From Herbaspirillum sp. WKF16 (GTDB taxonomy: Bacteria; Pseudomonadota; Gammaproteobacteria; Burkholderiales; Burkholderiaceae_D): a stretch of DNA of 64,000 nt. The notes under the pieces are model-generated. The model saw nothing but the letters and a program-made list of their open reading frames with translations. It had not been told where the DNA came from and searched no databases. Position 1 is the stretch's first letter. Every line of letters begins with the position of its first letter. This document shows positions 19,585-31,482 of this stretch, piece by piece. Location of the stretch: NCBI RefSeq assembly GCF_028993615.1, contig NZ_CP118632.1, positions 4,836,001-4,900,000 of the forward strand, read 5' to 3'. Both the position numbers and the translations under genes were made by a program.

Positions 19585-20472
19585 ATGAAACGCATCACCG
19601 GCCATTCGGATTCCGCCAGCGCACCGGCGTCGCCGCGCGCGGAGCAGCGCCACGCGCCGGACCAGGCGCGCCTGGCGCTGGAGTTCGCCGACGACGCCGG
19701 CACCACCCGCCTGGTGCGGCGCCGGCATTTCGGCCCGCTGCGCGTGCAAAAGCCGCTCTATCCCGAACATCCATCCGTCTGCCACGCCATCATCGTGCAT
19801 CCGCCCGGCGGCATCGTCGGCGGCGACCAGTTGACCATCGATGCCGAGGTCGGCGCCGGCGCGCACGCGCTGCTGACCACGCCGGGCGCCGGCAAGTGGT
19901 ACCGCGCCAATGGCGCGCATTCGCGCCAGGGCGTGACGCTCAGGGCCGGGGCCGGCGCCTCGCTGGAATGGCTGCCCCAGGAAACCATCTTCTTCGACGC
20001 CGCCGAGGTGAACATGGAACACAGCGTCGAGCTGGCCGCCGACGCCGCCTATCTCGGCGCGGAAATCCTGTGCTTCGGCCGCACCGCCTCGGGCGAACGC
20101 TTCGGGCGCGGCGCCGTGGCCCAGCGCACCGAGATCCGGCGGGGCGGCAAGCTGGTCTGGTTCGAACAGGGCCGGCAGCAGGCCGAGCGCATGGGCGGTC
20201 CGCTGGCGCTGGACGGCCGCACCGTGTGCGGCACCCTGATCGCGGTCGGCGACGGCATGGACAACGCCTTGCTGGCGGCGCTGCGCGAGGCCACCGGCGC
20301 CCTGGCGCTGGAAGGACGCAGCGGCGCCACGCTGATGAAGCAGGTGCTGGTGGCGCGCTACCTGGGCGACTCCAGCCTGGCGGCCCGGCAATGGCTGCAC
20401 ACCGCCTGGCAGGTGCTGCGCCCGGCGGTGGCCAAGCGCGAGGCGGCGATCCCGCGCATCTGGAATACCTGA
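19585..20472 (+). CDS. ureD: Urease accessory protein UreD
   Basis: 295 residues from ATG 19585, preceded closely by AAGG; an in-frame ATG at 19528 would add 19 residues. Conserved UreD blocks are present: GPLRVQKPLYPE, HPPGGIVGGDQL, TTPGAGKWYR, LEWLPQETIFFD and the C-terminal LRPAVAKREAAIPRIW. UreD scaffolds the UreF-UreG complex on apo-urease and passes nickel to the active site. First gene of the urease cluster; short gaps to ureA suggest one operon. Confidence 0.96.
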   Translation: MKRITGHSDSASAPASPRAEQRHAPDQARLALEFADDAGTTRLVRRRHFGPLRVQKPLYPEHPSVCHAIIVHPPGGIVGGDQLTIDAEVGAGAHALLTTPGAGKWYRANGAHSRQGVTLRAGAGASLEWLPQETIFFDAAEVNMEHSVELAADAAYLGAEILCFGRTASGERFGRGAVAQRTEIRRGGKLVWFEQGRQQAERMGGPLALDGRTVCGTLIAVGDGMDNALLAALREATGALALEGRSGATLMKQVLVARYLGDSSLAARQWLHTAWQVLRPAVAKREAAIPRIWNT

Positions 20473-20526
20473 ACGCTTTGTAGAACATCCGTAAAACCTG
20501 GAGGCCGTCCGCGGCCGGGAGCCAAC

Positions 20527-20829
20527 ATGGAACTGACACCAAGGGAAAAAGACAAGCTGCTCATCTTCACCGCCTCGCTGCTGGCCGAGCGCCGCCGCGC
20601 GCGCGGCCTGAAGCTGAACTATCCGGAGGCGGTGGCGCTGATCACCGCCGCCATCATGGAAGGCGCGCGCGACGGCAAGACGGTCGCCGAGCTGATGTCG
20701 GAAGGCGCCACCATCCTCACGCGCGCCGACGTCATGGAGGGCGTGCCGGAGATGATCCCCGACATCCAGGTGGAGGCCACCTTCCCGGACGGCAGCAAGC
20801 TGGTCACCGTCCATCACCCGATTCCCTGA
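20527..20829 (+). CDS. ureA: Urease subunit gamma
   Basis: A full-length 100-residue gamma subunit: [16 protein letters not shown] at the start, [10 protein letters not shown] and a C-terminal [13 protein letters not shown]. Part of the (alpha-beta-gamma) cytoplasmic enzyme that hydrolyses urea to ammonia and carbamate. A short 13-bp gap with an AGGAG site leads into ureB. Confidence 0.98.
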   Translation: MELTPREKDKLLIFTASLLAERRRARGLKLNYPEAVALITAAIMEGARDGKTVAELMSEGATILTRADVMEGVPEMIPDIQVEATFPDGSKLVTVHHPIP

Positions 20830-20842
20830 ACAGGAGCACCCG

Positions 20843-21181
20843 ATGATCCCAGGAGAAATGCTGGTCGAGCCCGGCGAGATCGAACTCAACGTCGGCCGCG
20901 CCACCGCCGCGCTCACCGTGGCCAATAGCGGCGACCGCCCGATCCAGGTCGGTTCGCACTTCCACTTCTACGAGACCAATCCGGCGCTGAAGTTCGATCG
21001 CCGGGCGGCCTACGGCATGCGCCTCAACATCGCCGCCGGCACCGCGGTGCGTTTCGAGCCGGGCCAGGAACGCGTGGTCGAGCTGGTGGCGCTGGCGGGC
21101 GACCGTCGCGTCTACGGCTTCAACGCGCTGGTGATGGGCAAGCTCAAATCGCAGGACAAGACCAGCGAAAAGGGACAATGA
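20843..21181 (+). CDS. ureB: Urease subunit beta
   Basis: 112-residue beta subunit, starting [19 protein letters not shown] and containing the conserved [20 protein letters not shown] and FNALVMG segments. The stop is followed after 1 bp by the ureC start, so expression is coupled. Confidence 0.98.
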   Translation: MIPGEMLVEPGEIELNVGRATAALTVANSGDRPIQVGSHFHFYETNPALKFDRRAAYGMRLNIAAGTAVRFEPGQERVVELVALAGDRRVYGFNALVMGKLKSQDKTSEKGQ

Positions 21182-21182
21182 C

Positions 21183-22883
<1,701 letters not shown>

Positions 22884-22897
22884 ACCATCCAAGACAT

Positions 22898-23428
22898 ATG
22901 CTGACACTCAATACCAAGGTCGAACGGGCCGACCAGATCGACGGCGAGCTGGTGCTGCCGTATGACCAGCGCGAGAAGAGCCGCCTGCGCGCCACCATGG
23001 TTTCCGGCGAGGACGTGGCGGTGTTCACGCTGCGCGGCACCGTGCTGCGCGACGGCGACCTGCTGCGCGGCGACGATGGCCGCGTGGTCAGGATCCGGGC
23101 CGCGGCCGAGGCCACCTACCGGGTCGACGCGGCCGACGCCCACCTGCTGCTGCGCTGCGCCTTCCACCTCGGCAACCGCCATACGCAGGCGCATATCGGG
23201 CATGAGGGGGGCGTGGGCTTCCTGCGCATCCGCAAGGACCCGGTCCTCAAGGAAATGCTGGAGGGCCTGGGCGCGCGCGTGTCCGAAGAACAGGCGGCCT
23301 TCGAGCCGGAGGCCGGCGCCTATGGCGGCGGCCATCACCATCACGGCGACGAGCACCATCACAATCCGCTGGCGCCGATCCCGCTGCGCCAGAAGATCCA
23401 CCGCCCGAGCGACCCGAAGGAGTCCTGA
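22898..23428 (+). CDS. ureE: Urease nickel metallochaperone UreE
   Basis: 176 residues from ATG 22898. The N-terminal domain has the [12 protein letters not shown] block and the C-terminal domain the [11 protein letters not shown] nickel-binding signature. It ends in a histidine-rich tail ([14 protein letters not shown]) able to hold additional nickel. It hands Ni to UreG. 14 bp downstream of ureC. Confidence 0.97.
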   Translation: MLTLNTKVERADQIDGELVLPYDQREKSRLRATMVSGEDVAVFTLRGTVLRDGDLLRGDDGRVVRIRAAAEATYRVDAADAHLLLRCAFHLGNRHTQAHIGHEGGVGFLRIRKDPVLKEMLEGLGARVSEEQAAFEPEAGAYGGGHHHHGDEHHHNPLAPIPLRQKIHRPSDPKES

Positions 23429-23433
23429 GCGCC

Positions 23434-24114
23434 ATGCAAGCCGCCGCCCTGCTTCACCTGCTGCAGCTGTCGAGCCCGTCGTTGCCGATCGGCGCGTACA
23501 GCTATTCGCAGGGACTGGAGGCCGCCATCGAAAGCGGCCGGGTCGCCAACGAGGCGGCCGCCCGCGCATGGATCGCGCATGCCTTGCAGGAGGTGGTGGC
23601 GCGCTTCGAGGCGCCGATCTTCGCGCGCCTGGTGGATGCGTTCGCAGCGCGCGACGCCGATGCGGTGGCGCTGTGGACCGAGCGCTTCGTGGCCGCGCGC
23701 GATACCTCCGAGTTCCGCGCCGAGACCATCCAGATGGGCTATTCGCTGGGCAAGCTGGCGGCCGACCTGAAGCTGGGCGATCCCGGGCTGCTGGCGATCC
23801 TGCAGGCGCAGCCGGAAGTGCCGCTGCCTACCGCGCTGGCGTTTGCCGTGGTGGCGCTGCAGGTGCCGCGCGAGGCGGCGCTGCTGGGCATGCTGTTCGC
23901 CTGGGCCGAGAACCAGGTGCTGGCCTGCGTGAAGACGGTGCCGCTGGGCCAGGTCGCCGGCCAGCGCATGCTGCTGTCGCTGCGCGCCGAACTGGAGCAA
24001 GCCGCGGCCATCGCGCAGTCGCTGCCGGACGAGGAATTGTCCAACTGGTCGCCCGGGCTGTCGCTGCTGTCGATGCAGCACGAGGTGCAGTACAGCCGCA
24101 TCTACCGATCCTGA
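23434..24114 (+). CDS. ureF: Urease accessory protein UreF
   Basis: 226-residue all-helical UreF. Conserved segments are [24 protein letters not shown] at the start, [17 protein letters not shown] in the middle and [18 protein letters not shown] at the C-terminus. It bridges UreD and UreG in the maturation complex and gates UreG GTPase activity. It starts 5 bp after ureE. Confidence 0.97.
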   Translation: MQAAALLHLLQLSSPSLPIGAYSYSQGLEAAIESGRVANEAAARAWIAHALQEVVARFEAPIFARLVDAFAARDADAVALWTERFVAARDTSEFRAETIQMGYSLGKLAADLKLGDPGLLAILQAQPEVPLPTALAFAVVALQVPREAALLGMLFAWAENQVLACVKTVPLGQVAGQRMLLSLRAELEQAAAIAQSLPDEELSNWSPGLSLLSMQHEVQYSRIYRS

Positions 24115-24145
24115 TTACATCCAATATCAACCAGAGACCCAAGAC

Positions 24146-24781
<636 letters not shown>

Positions 24782-24832
24782 AGCGCTGCGCCCGTCATCC
24801 AACGATTTTCAGATTCGCACAAGGAGAAACTT

Positions 24833-25444
24833 ATGTTCGCACTTTCGACCAAGAACCGCGCGCGCCTGGGCGTGCTCGCAGTGGCTGCGCTGGCCGCAGG
24901 CTCGGCCATGGCCCACCCCGGCCATCCGGGCGCGCACATGGACGCCGCAGCCAGCTTCATGAGCGGCTTCACCCACCCGTTCTCGGGCATCGATCACCTG
25001 CTGGCGATGCTGGCCGTGGGCCTGTGGGCGGCGCAGAACAAGCAGCGCGCCCTGTGGGTGCTGCCGCTGGCCTTCCCGCTGATGATGGTGGTGGGCGCCT
25101 TGCTGGCCATCGGCGGCCTGGAGCTGCCGGCAGTGGAAACCGGCATCGCCGCCTCGGTGGCGGTGATGGGCCTGCTGATCGCGTTCGCGGTGCGCATGCC
25201 GCTGTGGGGCAGCGCCGCGGTGGTGTCGCTGTTCGCGCTGTTCCACGGTTATGCGCACGGCAGTGAATTGCCGCACGGCTCGTCGGCCGCGATGTACGGC
25301 GCCGGCTTCATCCTGGCCACCGCCATCCTGCATGCGACCGGCCTGGTCGTGGGCCTGGTGGCCGGCCGCAAGATGGCCGACCGCGTGGTGCGCGTGGGCG
25401 GCGTAGGCATCGCCGCCGTCGGCGCCTATCTGCTGGCGGCCTGA
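24833..25444 (+). CDS. ureJ: HupE/UreJ family metal-permease-like protein
   Basis: 203 residues. A signal-like N-terminus, then HPGHPGAHMDAAASFMSGFTHPFSGIDHLLAMLAVG, the HPxxGxDHLLAM signature of HupE/UreJ proteins. About six membrane helices follow, with a further histidine motif ALFHGYAHGSELP. The family supports nickel (or cobalt) supply to urease or hydrogenase, and the position right after ureG points to nickel for urease. Its last 19 bp overlap the convergent glpD gene. Confidence 0.9.
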   Translation: MFALSTKNRARLGVLAVAALAAGSAMAHPGHPGAHMDAAASFMSGFTHPFSGIDHLLAMLAVGLWAAQNKQRALWVLPLAFPLMMVVGALLAIGGLELPAVETGIAASVAVMGLLIAFAVRMPLWGSAAVVSLFALFHGYAHGSELPHGSSAAMYGAGFILATAILHATGLVVGLVAGRKMADRVVRVGGVGIAAVGAYLLAA

Positions 25445-27012
25445 GCCTCCGGCAAGAGCTCCACTGAACGCTGGCCGCGCGCGGCCAGCCACGCATCCAG
25501 CACGGCCTCGCTCCCCTTGGGGAAATGCAGGCCGAGCTTGGAGCGGCGCCACAGGATGTCGGCCGCGCAGGTCGCCCACTCGTGACGCAGCAGGTAGTCC
25601 ACTTCGGCGGCGTACAGCCCGGCGAAGATCTCTTCTCCCATCTCTTCCAATTTGCTTTTTCCTTTCAGCAGCGCATGCGCGCGGCTGCCATAGGCGCGCG
25701 CATAGCGTTGCAGCAGTTGCGGCGGCAGCCAGGCGTATTGCTGCTGCAGGTCGTGCACGAAACCGTCGAACTCCCGCACCGAACGATTCTGCGGCGTGGG
25801 CGCGAACAGGTCGCCGCCGGGCAGGCAGGCGTCGGCGGTCCAGGAGCCGCGGCTGTTGCCCAGCACCGGCGCAATCATGTCCACGGCCTCCTCGGCCAGC
25901 TTGCGGAAGGTGGTGATCTTGCCGCCGAACACCGAGAGCAGCGGCGCGCCGTCGCGATTGAGGTCGAGCTGGTAGTCGCGCGTGACGGCCGAGGCGTCGG
26001 CCGCGGCGTCTTCCAGCAACGGACGCACGCCGGCATACGACCAGAGCACGTCGGCGGGCGCGATGGGCTTGCTGAAGTAGCGGTTGGAGAGCGCGCACAG
26101 GTAGCCGATCTCCTCGTCGGAGATGGCCACCTTGGCGCTGTCGCCGCGGTACTCGACGTCGGTGGTGCCGATCAGCGTGAAGTCGCGTTCGTAGGGAATC
26201 GCGAAGACGATGCGACCGTCCGGGTTCTGGAAGATGTAGGCGTGGTCGTGCTCGAACAACCGCTTGACGACGATATGGCTGCCCTTGACCAGGCGCACCG
26301 ACTTGCCCGAGCGCACATGCGCGGTTTCGCCCAGGAACTGCGCGACCCACGGCCCGGCGGCGTTGACCACGCAGCGCGCGCGCACCTGCACGGCGTGGCC
26401 GTCGGCCTGGCGCAGCGTGGCTTGCCATTGCTGGCCCTGGCGCACCAGCGACTCGCAACGGGTGCGGGTGTGAATGCGCGCCCCCTTTTCGGCGGCGGCC
26501 ATGGCGTTGAGCACCACCAGGCGGGCATCGTCGACCCAGCCGTCGGAGTAGACGAAGCCGCGCGTGAACTCTGCCTTGAGCGGCGCGCCGGCGGCGTGCC
26601 GGCGCAGGTCCAGCCCACGCGAGCCGGGCAGCAGCTCGCGCCGCGCCAGGTGGTCGTACAGGAACATGCCCAGGCGGATCAGCCAGGCCGGCCGCTGGCC
26701 CTTGGCGTGCGGCATGACGAAGCGCAGCGGCCACATGATGTGCGGGGCGCTGCGCAACAGCACCTCGCGTTCGATCAGCGCCTTGCGCACCAGGCCGAAC
26801 TCGTAGTGCTCGAGGTAGCGCAGGCCGCCGTGGATCAGCTTGCTGGATGAAGAAGACGTATGCGCCGCCAGGTCGTGCTGTTCGCACAGCACCACCGACA
26901 GGCCGCGGCCGGCGGCATCGCGCGCGATGCCGGCGCCGTTGATGCCGCCGCCCACCACCAGGACGTCGCACTCCAGCGGGGTGGGGACCGGTTCTCTGCT
27001 CTGTGCTTGCAT
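25426..27012 (-). CDS. glpD: Glycerol-3-phosphate dehydrogenase, FAD-dependent (GlpD family)
   Basis: 528 residues. The N-terminal FAD-binding motif is VLVVGGGINGAGIARDAAGRG, followed by SSSSSKLIHGGLRYLEHYEFGLVREAL-type sequence, the substrate-site signature of GlpD, and the C-terminal helical domain. It oxidises sn-glycerol-3-phosphate to dihydroxyacetone phosphate at the inner membrane and passes electrons to quinone. It is the last gene of the phnD-phnC-phnE-phnE operon (10-bp gap), which links it to uptake of a phosphorylated or phosphonate solute. It converges with and overlaps ureJ. Confidence 0.93.
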   Translation of the reverse strand: MQAQSREPVPTPLECDVLVVGGGINGAGIARDAAGRGLSVVLCEQHDLAAHTSSSSSKLIHGGLRYLEHYEFGLVRKALIEREVLLRSAPHIMWPLRFVMPHAKGQRPAWLIRLGMFLYDHLARRELLPGSRGLDLRRHAAGAPLKAEFTRGFVYSDGWVDDARLVVLNAMAAAEKGARIHTRTRCESLVRQGQQWQATLRQADGHAVQVRARCVVNAAGPWVAQFLGETAHVRSGKSVRLVKGSHIVVKRLFEHDHAYIFQNPDGRIVFAIPYERDFTLIGTTDVEYRGDSAKVAISDEEIGYLCALSNRYFSKPIAPADVLWSYAGVRPLLEDAAADASAVTRDYQLDLNRDGAPLLSVFGGKITTFRKLAEEAVDMIAPVLGNSRGSWTADACLPGGDLFAPTPQNRSVREFDGFVHDLQQQYAWLPPQLLQRYARAYGSRAHALLKGKSKLEEMGEEIFAGLYAAEVDYLLRHEWATCAADILWRRSKLGLHFPKGSEAVLDAWLAARGQRSVELLPEAQAASR

Positions 27013-27022
27013 GCCTTGCCTC

Positions 27023-27856
27023 TTACAGGACGCGCTTGCGGATCTGCGTCACCACGACTTCCGTGACGATCACGATGGCGAAGATGGAGACCAGCACGGT
27101 CGCCACGCGCGGCCACTGGAACAGGTTCAGCGCGGTGTCGAGCACCATGCCCACGCCGCCGGCGCCGACGATGCCCAGCACCGCCGACTCGCGCACGTTG
27201 ATGTCCCAGCGCAGCAGCACGATGGACATGAAGGCGGGCTTGAGCTGCGGCCAGTAGCCGTACCAGATCTCGGAGAGCTTGCTGGCGCCCGAGGCTTGCA
27301 GCGCCTCGATCGGGCCGCGCGGCATCTGCTCGATGGTCTCGCCGGCCATCTTGCCGACGAAGCCGATCGAACGGAAGGCGATGGCCAGCGTGCCGGCCAG
27401 CGGGCCGGGGCCGAAGATGGCCAGGAACAGCAGCGCCCAGACCAGCGAATTGACCGAGCGGCTGGCCACCAGCACGATGCGGGCGAACAGGTTCAGGCCG
27501 CGATGGGGCGTCAGGTTGGACGCCACCAGGAGGCCGAACGGAATGGCCAGCGCAATCGACAGCAGGGTGCCGAGGGTGGCGATGTGCAGGGTCTCGATCA
27601 GCCCGGCCTTGACGTCGCTGCCGAAGTATTCCCAGTCGATGGGCCACATGCGGCCCAGCATGTCGCTCATCTGTTCCGGCGCGTCGTAGAGGAACTCGGG
27701 AATGATCTCGATGTAACGCAGCGACTGCACCACGGCGGCCGCGATCACCAGCCAGACGGCGAAGCGCAGCAGGCGCTGCAGCGGCGTGTGGCGCTGCCAT
27801 TCGCGCTCGGCCGGGCTGATGGCGGCCTGCGGGTTGCGGAGTGCGGTATCAGACAT
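27023..27856 (-). CDS. phnE: Phosphonate-type ABC transporter permease (PhnE, second copy)
   Basis: 277-residue inner-membrane permease with about six helices. Conserved PhnE features are ETLHIATLGTLLSIALAIPFG, ARSVNSLVWALLF-like sequence and the C-terminal [19 protein letters not shown] block. It overlaps the first permease gene by 8 bp. The paired PhnE genes probably form a heterodimeric channel. Confidence 0.92.
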   Translation of the reverse strand: MSDTALRNPQAAISPAEREWQRHTPLQRLLRFAVWLVIAAAVVQSLRYIEIIPEFLYDAPEQMSDMLGRMWPIDWEYFGSDVKAGLIETLHIATLGTLLSIALAIPFGLLVASNLTPHRGLNLFARIVLVASRSVNSLVWALLFLAIFGPGPLAGTLAIAFRSIGFVGKMAGETIEQMPRGPIEALQASGASKLSEIWYGYWPQLKPAFMSIVLLRWDINVRESAVLGIVGAGGVGMVLDTALNLFQWPRVATVLVSIFAIVIVTEVVVTQIRKRVL

Positions 27857-28646
27857 TGAAGACCTTCTTGACCGAGTTCGCCAGCAGTTCGCCGACGACG
27901 ATGATGGTGATGATGGTGACCAGGATGGTGAGCACGAAATCGTAGTCGAAGCGCTGGAAGGCGGAGAACAGCACGCCGCCCACGCCGCCGGCGCCGACGA
28001 TGCCGACCATGGTCGAGTTGCGCAGGTTGGAGTCGAGCTGGTAGGTGGAGAAGCCGACGAAGCGCGACAGCACCTGCGGCAGCACGCCGAACAGGATCAC
28101 GTTCATGAACGAGGCGCCGGTGGCGCGGATGGCTTCGACCTGCTTGATCGAGATCTCCTCGATGGCCTCGGCGAACAGCTTGCCGATGAAGCCGATGGAG
28201 GCCACGATCAGCGCCAGCACGCCGGCCAGCGCGCCGAAGCCGACCGCCTTGACGAACAGGATGGCGACGATCACCGGGTGCAGCGAACGACACACCGAGA
28301 CGAAGGCGCGCGCGGGCCAGGAGATCCAGGCCGGCATCAGGTTGCGCGCGCCCATCAGGCCGATGGGCAGCGACAGCAGGATGCCGAACAGCGAGGCCAG
28401 CACGGCGATCTGCAGGGTTTCCTTGATGCCGTCCCACAGGATGTCGCCCTTGCTGACGTCGGGCGGGAACATGCGCGCGAGGAACTTGGCGCCGTTGCCC
28501 AGGCCCGAGGAGAAGCGTTCCCACGAGAAGCCCAGCTGGGTGGCGGCATAGATCGCATACAGCACGATCAGCCAGCCGACGATGCGCGTGACGAGCTGGG
28601 GCTTGAAGGCCAGGCTCACGCGGGCGGTGTTGTTGGTTGCGCTCAT
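27849..28646 (-). CDS. phnE: Phosphonate-type ABC transporter permease (PhnE, first copy)
   Basis: 265 residues from the ATG at 28646, which overlaps the phnC stop by 4 bp. The longer upstream open frame lies inside phnC. It has the PhnE core [44 protein letters not shown] and the C-terminal [19 protein letters not shown] segment. It is only moderately similar to the neighbouring PhnE, so the two are old paralogues rather than a recent duplication. Confidence 0.92.
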   Translation of the reverse strand: MSATNNTARVSLAFKPQLVTRIVGWLIVLYAIYAATQLGFSWERFSSGLGNGAKFLARMFPPDVSKGDILWDGIKETLQIAVLASLFGILLSLPIGLMGARNLMPAWISWPARAFVSVCRSLHPVIVAILFVKAVGFGALAGVLALIVASIGFIGKLFAEAIEEISIKQVEAIRATGASFMNVILFGVLPQVLSRFVGFSTYQLDSNLRNSTMVGIVGAGGVGGVLFSAFQRFDYDFVLTILVTIITIIVVGELLANSVKKVFNV

Positions 28647-29413
28647 GCCAGCCAGTCCTCGCCGCCGTAGATCTGCTTGAGGAAATCGTCGGACAGGTTC
28701 TCGGCGTTGCCGTCGTACACCACGTGGCCGCCGGACATGCCGATGATGCGGTCGGCGTAGCGCTTGGCCAGTTCGACGTCGTGGATGTTGACGATCACCG
28801 GGATCTTCTGCGCGCGGCCTTGTTCCTTCAACAACGAGATGATCTCGAAGGAGGTCTTGGGGTCCAGCGAGGAGGTCGGCTCGTCGGCCAGCAGCAGGCG
28901 CGGGCGCTGCATCAGCGCGCGCGCGATGCCCACGCGCTGGCGCTGGCCGCCCGAGAGCGCATCGGCGCGCTGGTTGGCGAAGCTGCCCAGGCCCACGGTG
29001 TCGAGCAGTTCGAAGGCGTGGGCGATGTCTTGCTTGGAAAAATTGCGGCGCCATGCGGTCCAGGCGTTGACGTAGCCGAGGCGACCGCACAGCAGGTTTT
29101 CCATCACCGAGAGGCGCTCCACCAGGTTGTACTCCTGGAACACCATGCCGATATGGCGGCGCGTCTCGCGCAGCGCGCGGCCGCGCAGTTCGGCCAGGTT
29201 GACGCGACGGCCTTCGCCCTCGAACCAGATCGCGCCGCGGCTGGGGTCGACCAGGCGGTTGATGCAGCGGATCAGCGTCGACTTGCCGGTGCCGGAGGGG
29301 CCGATGATGGCGACCAGGCCGGCGTCGCCGATCTTCAGGTCGATGCCTTTGAGGATGGGATGGCCGGGCTTGTATTCCTTGACCAGGCCCTGGATTTCGA
29401 TGGCGTGTGACAT
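28643..29413 (-). CDS. phnC: Phosphonate-type ABC transporter ATP-binding protein PhnC
   Basis: 256 residues from the ATG at 29413, the usual PhnC length; longer upstream starts add a low-complexity tail. Walker [10 protein letters not shown], the [16 protein letters not shown] insert, Q-loop [21 protein letters not shown], signature [16 protein letters not shown] and Walker [14 protein letters not shown] are present. [16 protein letters not shown] is typical of PhnC. Confidence 0.94.
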   Translation of the reverse strand: MSHAIEIQGLVKEYKPGHPILKGIDLKIGDAGLVAIIGPSGTGKSTLIRCINRLVDPSRGAIWFEGEGRRVNLAELRGRALRETRRHIGMVFQEYNLVERLSVMENLLCGRLGYVNAWTAWRRNFSKQDIAHAFELLDTVGLGSFANQRADALSGGQRQRVGIARALMQRPRLLLADEPTSSLDPKTSFEIISLLKEQGRAQKIPVIVNIHDVELAKRYADRIIGMSGGHVVYDGNAENLSDDFLKQIYGGEDWLA

Positions 29414-29480
29414 GGGCGGAGCTTTCTTTTCGGTGCGTTTCGCGTTGCTCGGCGCGGCTGCGGGATGCAACCGGCCGCGA

Positions 29481-29498
29481 CCCGGGATCGCTCCCGGG
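29481..29498 (-). other. Intercistronic hairpin between phnD and phnC
   Basis: CCCGGGA (29481-29487), loop TCGC, TCCCGGG (29492-29498): a perfect 7-bp stem in the 127-bp gap. No T-run follows. It probably protects or enriches the phnD message relative to the membrane components. Confidence 0.55.
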
Positions 29499-29540
29499 CC
29501 GTCAGGCTTGAATCGGTGTGTGGCGGTGGTGCGCGGAGAC

Positions 29541-30530
29541 TTACTTCTTGCCGGCGTTCTGCTTGTCGTAGGCGGCGCGGTTGAAGGATTCACCGGCGGT
29601 GTGGGCGACGAAGCGCACCATCTCGAAGTCCTTCTTGTAGTTGATCGGGTAGAAGCGATCGGCGCCGGCGAAGGCCTTCTTCAGGTCATCGGTAAAGCGA
29701 TAGTCGTAGAAGCATTGCAGCATCTTGTCGCGGAATTTCGGTTCCAGGTCGTGCGCGTAGGCGAAGTCCTGGGTCGGGAATTTCTCGCTGTGCCAGATCA
29801 CGCGGAAGTTCTCGGCCTTGATCACGCCGCGTTCGACCATGCGGTCGAAGACGTCGGAGGCGATGGCGGCGGCGTCGTAGTCGCCGGAGTTCACGCCGAG
29901 GATGGACTGGTCATGCTTGCCGGAGAAGATAACCTTGTAGTCCTTGTCCGGGGTCACGCCCAGCTTGGGGAACAGGGCCATCGGCGCCATGTGGCCGGAG
30001 TTCGAGGAGGGCGCGGTGTGGGCGACCTTCTTGCCCTTGAGGTCGCTCATCTTCTGGATCGGGCTGTCCTTGCGCACGATGACGTTGAGCGTGTAGCCCT
30101 GGTAGCCCTTGGCGTCGCCGATCACCGCGAACGGCACCGCGCCGGCGATGTTCACGGCGAAGTTGGTCGGGCCCGGCGAGAAGCCGCCGACGTGCAGGCG
30201 GCCGGAGCGCATCGCTTCGATCTCCGCGGCGTTGGATTGCACCTGGAAGAAGACCACCTTCTTGGCGGTGCATTGCGACAGGTATTCGGTGAACGGCTTG
30301 AAGATCTTGTCGTAGACGGCCGGATCTTCCACCGGCGTGAAGGTGAAGACCAGGGTGTTGGGAGTCTTCAGCTTCTTGGGATCGGTGGGGGTGTCGGCGG
30401 TCAGGTCGTGGTTGGCGTCGCAGTATTGCTGGTCGAGGTCACCGCGGTTGCTGCAGGAATCCTGCGCGAAGGCGATCGCCGGCGCGGCGAGCGCCAGGGC
30501 GAGCAGGGTCTTGATCAGACGCTGGGTCAT
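29541..30530 (-). CDS. phnD: Phosphonate-type ABC transporter periplasmic binding protein (PhnD family)
   Basis: 329 residues with a clear Sec signal peptide (cleavage after AIAFAQ, near residue 22). Type II periplasmic fold with PhnD landmarks: [35 protein letters not shown] and the ligand loop [13 protein letters not shown]. Two cysteines near the mature N-terminus (SCSNR, QYCDAN) may form a disulfide. The family binds phosphonates, phosphite or related anions. The glpD gene in the operon raises glycerol-3-phosphate or a glycerol-phosphonate as a possible ligand; this is unproven. Confidence 0.9.
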   Translation of the reverse strand: MTQRLIKTLLALALAAPAIAFAQDSCSNRGDLDQQYCDANHDLTADTPTDPKKLKTPNTLVFTFTPVEDPAVYDKIFKPFTEYLSQCTAKKVVFFQVQSNAAEIEAMRSGRLHVGGFSPGPTNFAVNIAGAVPFAVIGDAKGYQGYTLNVIVRKDSPIQKMSDLKGKKVAHTAPSSNSGHMAPMALFPKLGVTPDKDYKVIFSGKHDQSILGVNSGDYDAAAIASDVFDRMVERGVIKAENFRVIWHSEKFPTQDFAYAHDLEPKFRDKMLQCFYDYRFTDDLKKAFAGADRFYPINYKKDFEMVRFVAHTAGESFNRAAYDKQNAGKK

Positions 30531-30795
30531 GCTGTCTCCTGATGGATGGTTTGTGATCGTGATCCGGTCCGCGCCGTGGGGCCGGTGGATGTGCGGAGTG
30601 TAGGCGAGCGCGTCGGCTTTTGCCATGGCGCATCCGCAGCATTTGCCGAGTTTCCTTGCAGCCGGCTTTCCCACGGCTTTCAATCTGCTTTCATTGCGCG
30701 CTTGTCGCAGGCGGCGGGAGTGCGCACAAGGACTCGCGCCCATTCTGGTTTGGCGGTATAAAGTCGACTGCTCAACCATCACCGTACCGAAGATC

Positions 30796-31482
30796 ATGCA
30801 CATCCTGCTGGTAGAGGACGACATCGACATGTCGCGTGCCCTGTTCCGCGCGCTGGAGCGGCGCGGCTTCCAGGTGACGCATTGCGCCGACGGCATCAGC
30901 GCGCTCTCGCACATCAAGGATGGCGTGGGCGACCTGGTGGTGCTGGACCTGAACATCCCGGGCCTGGACGGCCTGCACCTGCTGCAGCGCATCCGCTCGC
31001 AGGAGATCCATACGCCGGTGATCGTGCTGACCGCGCGCGGCGCCGTGGGCGACCGCGTGGTGGGCCTGAACGCCGGCGCCGACGATTACCTCGCCAAACC
31101 GTTCGACCTGGACGAGCTGGACGCCCGCATCCGCGCGCTGCTGCGGCGCAAGACCAACGCCGAGGACAGCTTCCAGCGCTGCGGCCGGCTCAAGCTGGAG
31201 CGCAGCTCCGGCGCCTTCTATTGCGACGACGAAGCGTTGGAATTCACGCCGCGCGAACACACCTTGCTCAAGGCGCTGATCGCCAAGCCGGGTCATGCGG
31301 TGACCAAGGAGCGCTTGTTCCGCCTCGTGTTTCCAATGGAAGAGAGCACCCAGATCGAGGCGGTGGAAGTGGTGGTGCACAGGTTGCGCAAGAAACTCAT
31401 GGCGACCGGCGTGGAGATCATGACGCTGCGCGGCCTGGGTTACCTGCTGCGCGTGCGCGCGCCGGCGCAGGACGAGGCTTGA
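30796..31482 (+). CDS. Two-component response regulator, OmpR family (TctD-like)
   Basis: 228 residues from ATG 30796. The receiver domain starts MHILLVEDDIDMSRALFRAL, has the phospho-acceptor Asp in LVVLDLNIPGLDG and Lys in YLAKPFDLDELDARI. A C-terminal winged helix (TPREHTLLKALI, then RLRKKLMATGVEIMTLRGLGYLL) binds DNA. It is followed with no gap by its kinase gene and diverges from phnD across a 265-bp intergenic region, so it may control the phn-glpD operon. TctD relatives control tricarboxylate uptake. Confidence 0.9.
   Translation: MHILLVEDDIDMSRALFRALERRGFQVTHCADGISALSHIKDGVGDLVVLDLNIPGLDGLHLLQRIRSQEIHTPVIVLTARGAVGDRVVGLNAGADDYLAKPFDLDELDARIRALLRRKTNAEDSFQRCGRLKLERSSGAFYCDDEALEFTPREHTLLKALIAKPGHAVTKERLFRLVFPMEESTQIEAVEVVVHRLRKKLMATGVEIMTLRGLGYLLRVRAPAQDEA

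Noticed and set aside
27023..28646. Recent duplication of phnE
   Set aside because: The two PhnE proteins share only family motifs, so they are normal divergent partners of one transporter.
30757..30762. TATAAA as -10 of the TctD-like gene
   Set aside because: No acceptable -35 at 16-18 bp, so I did not list it as a promoter.
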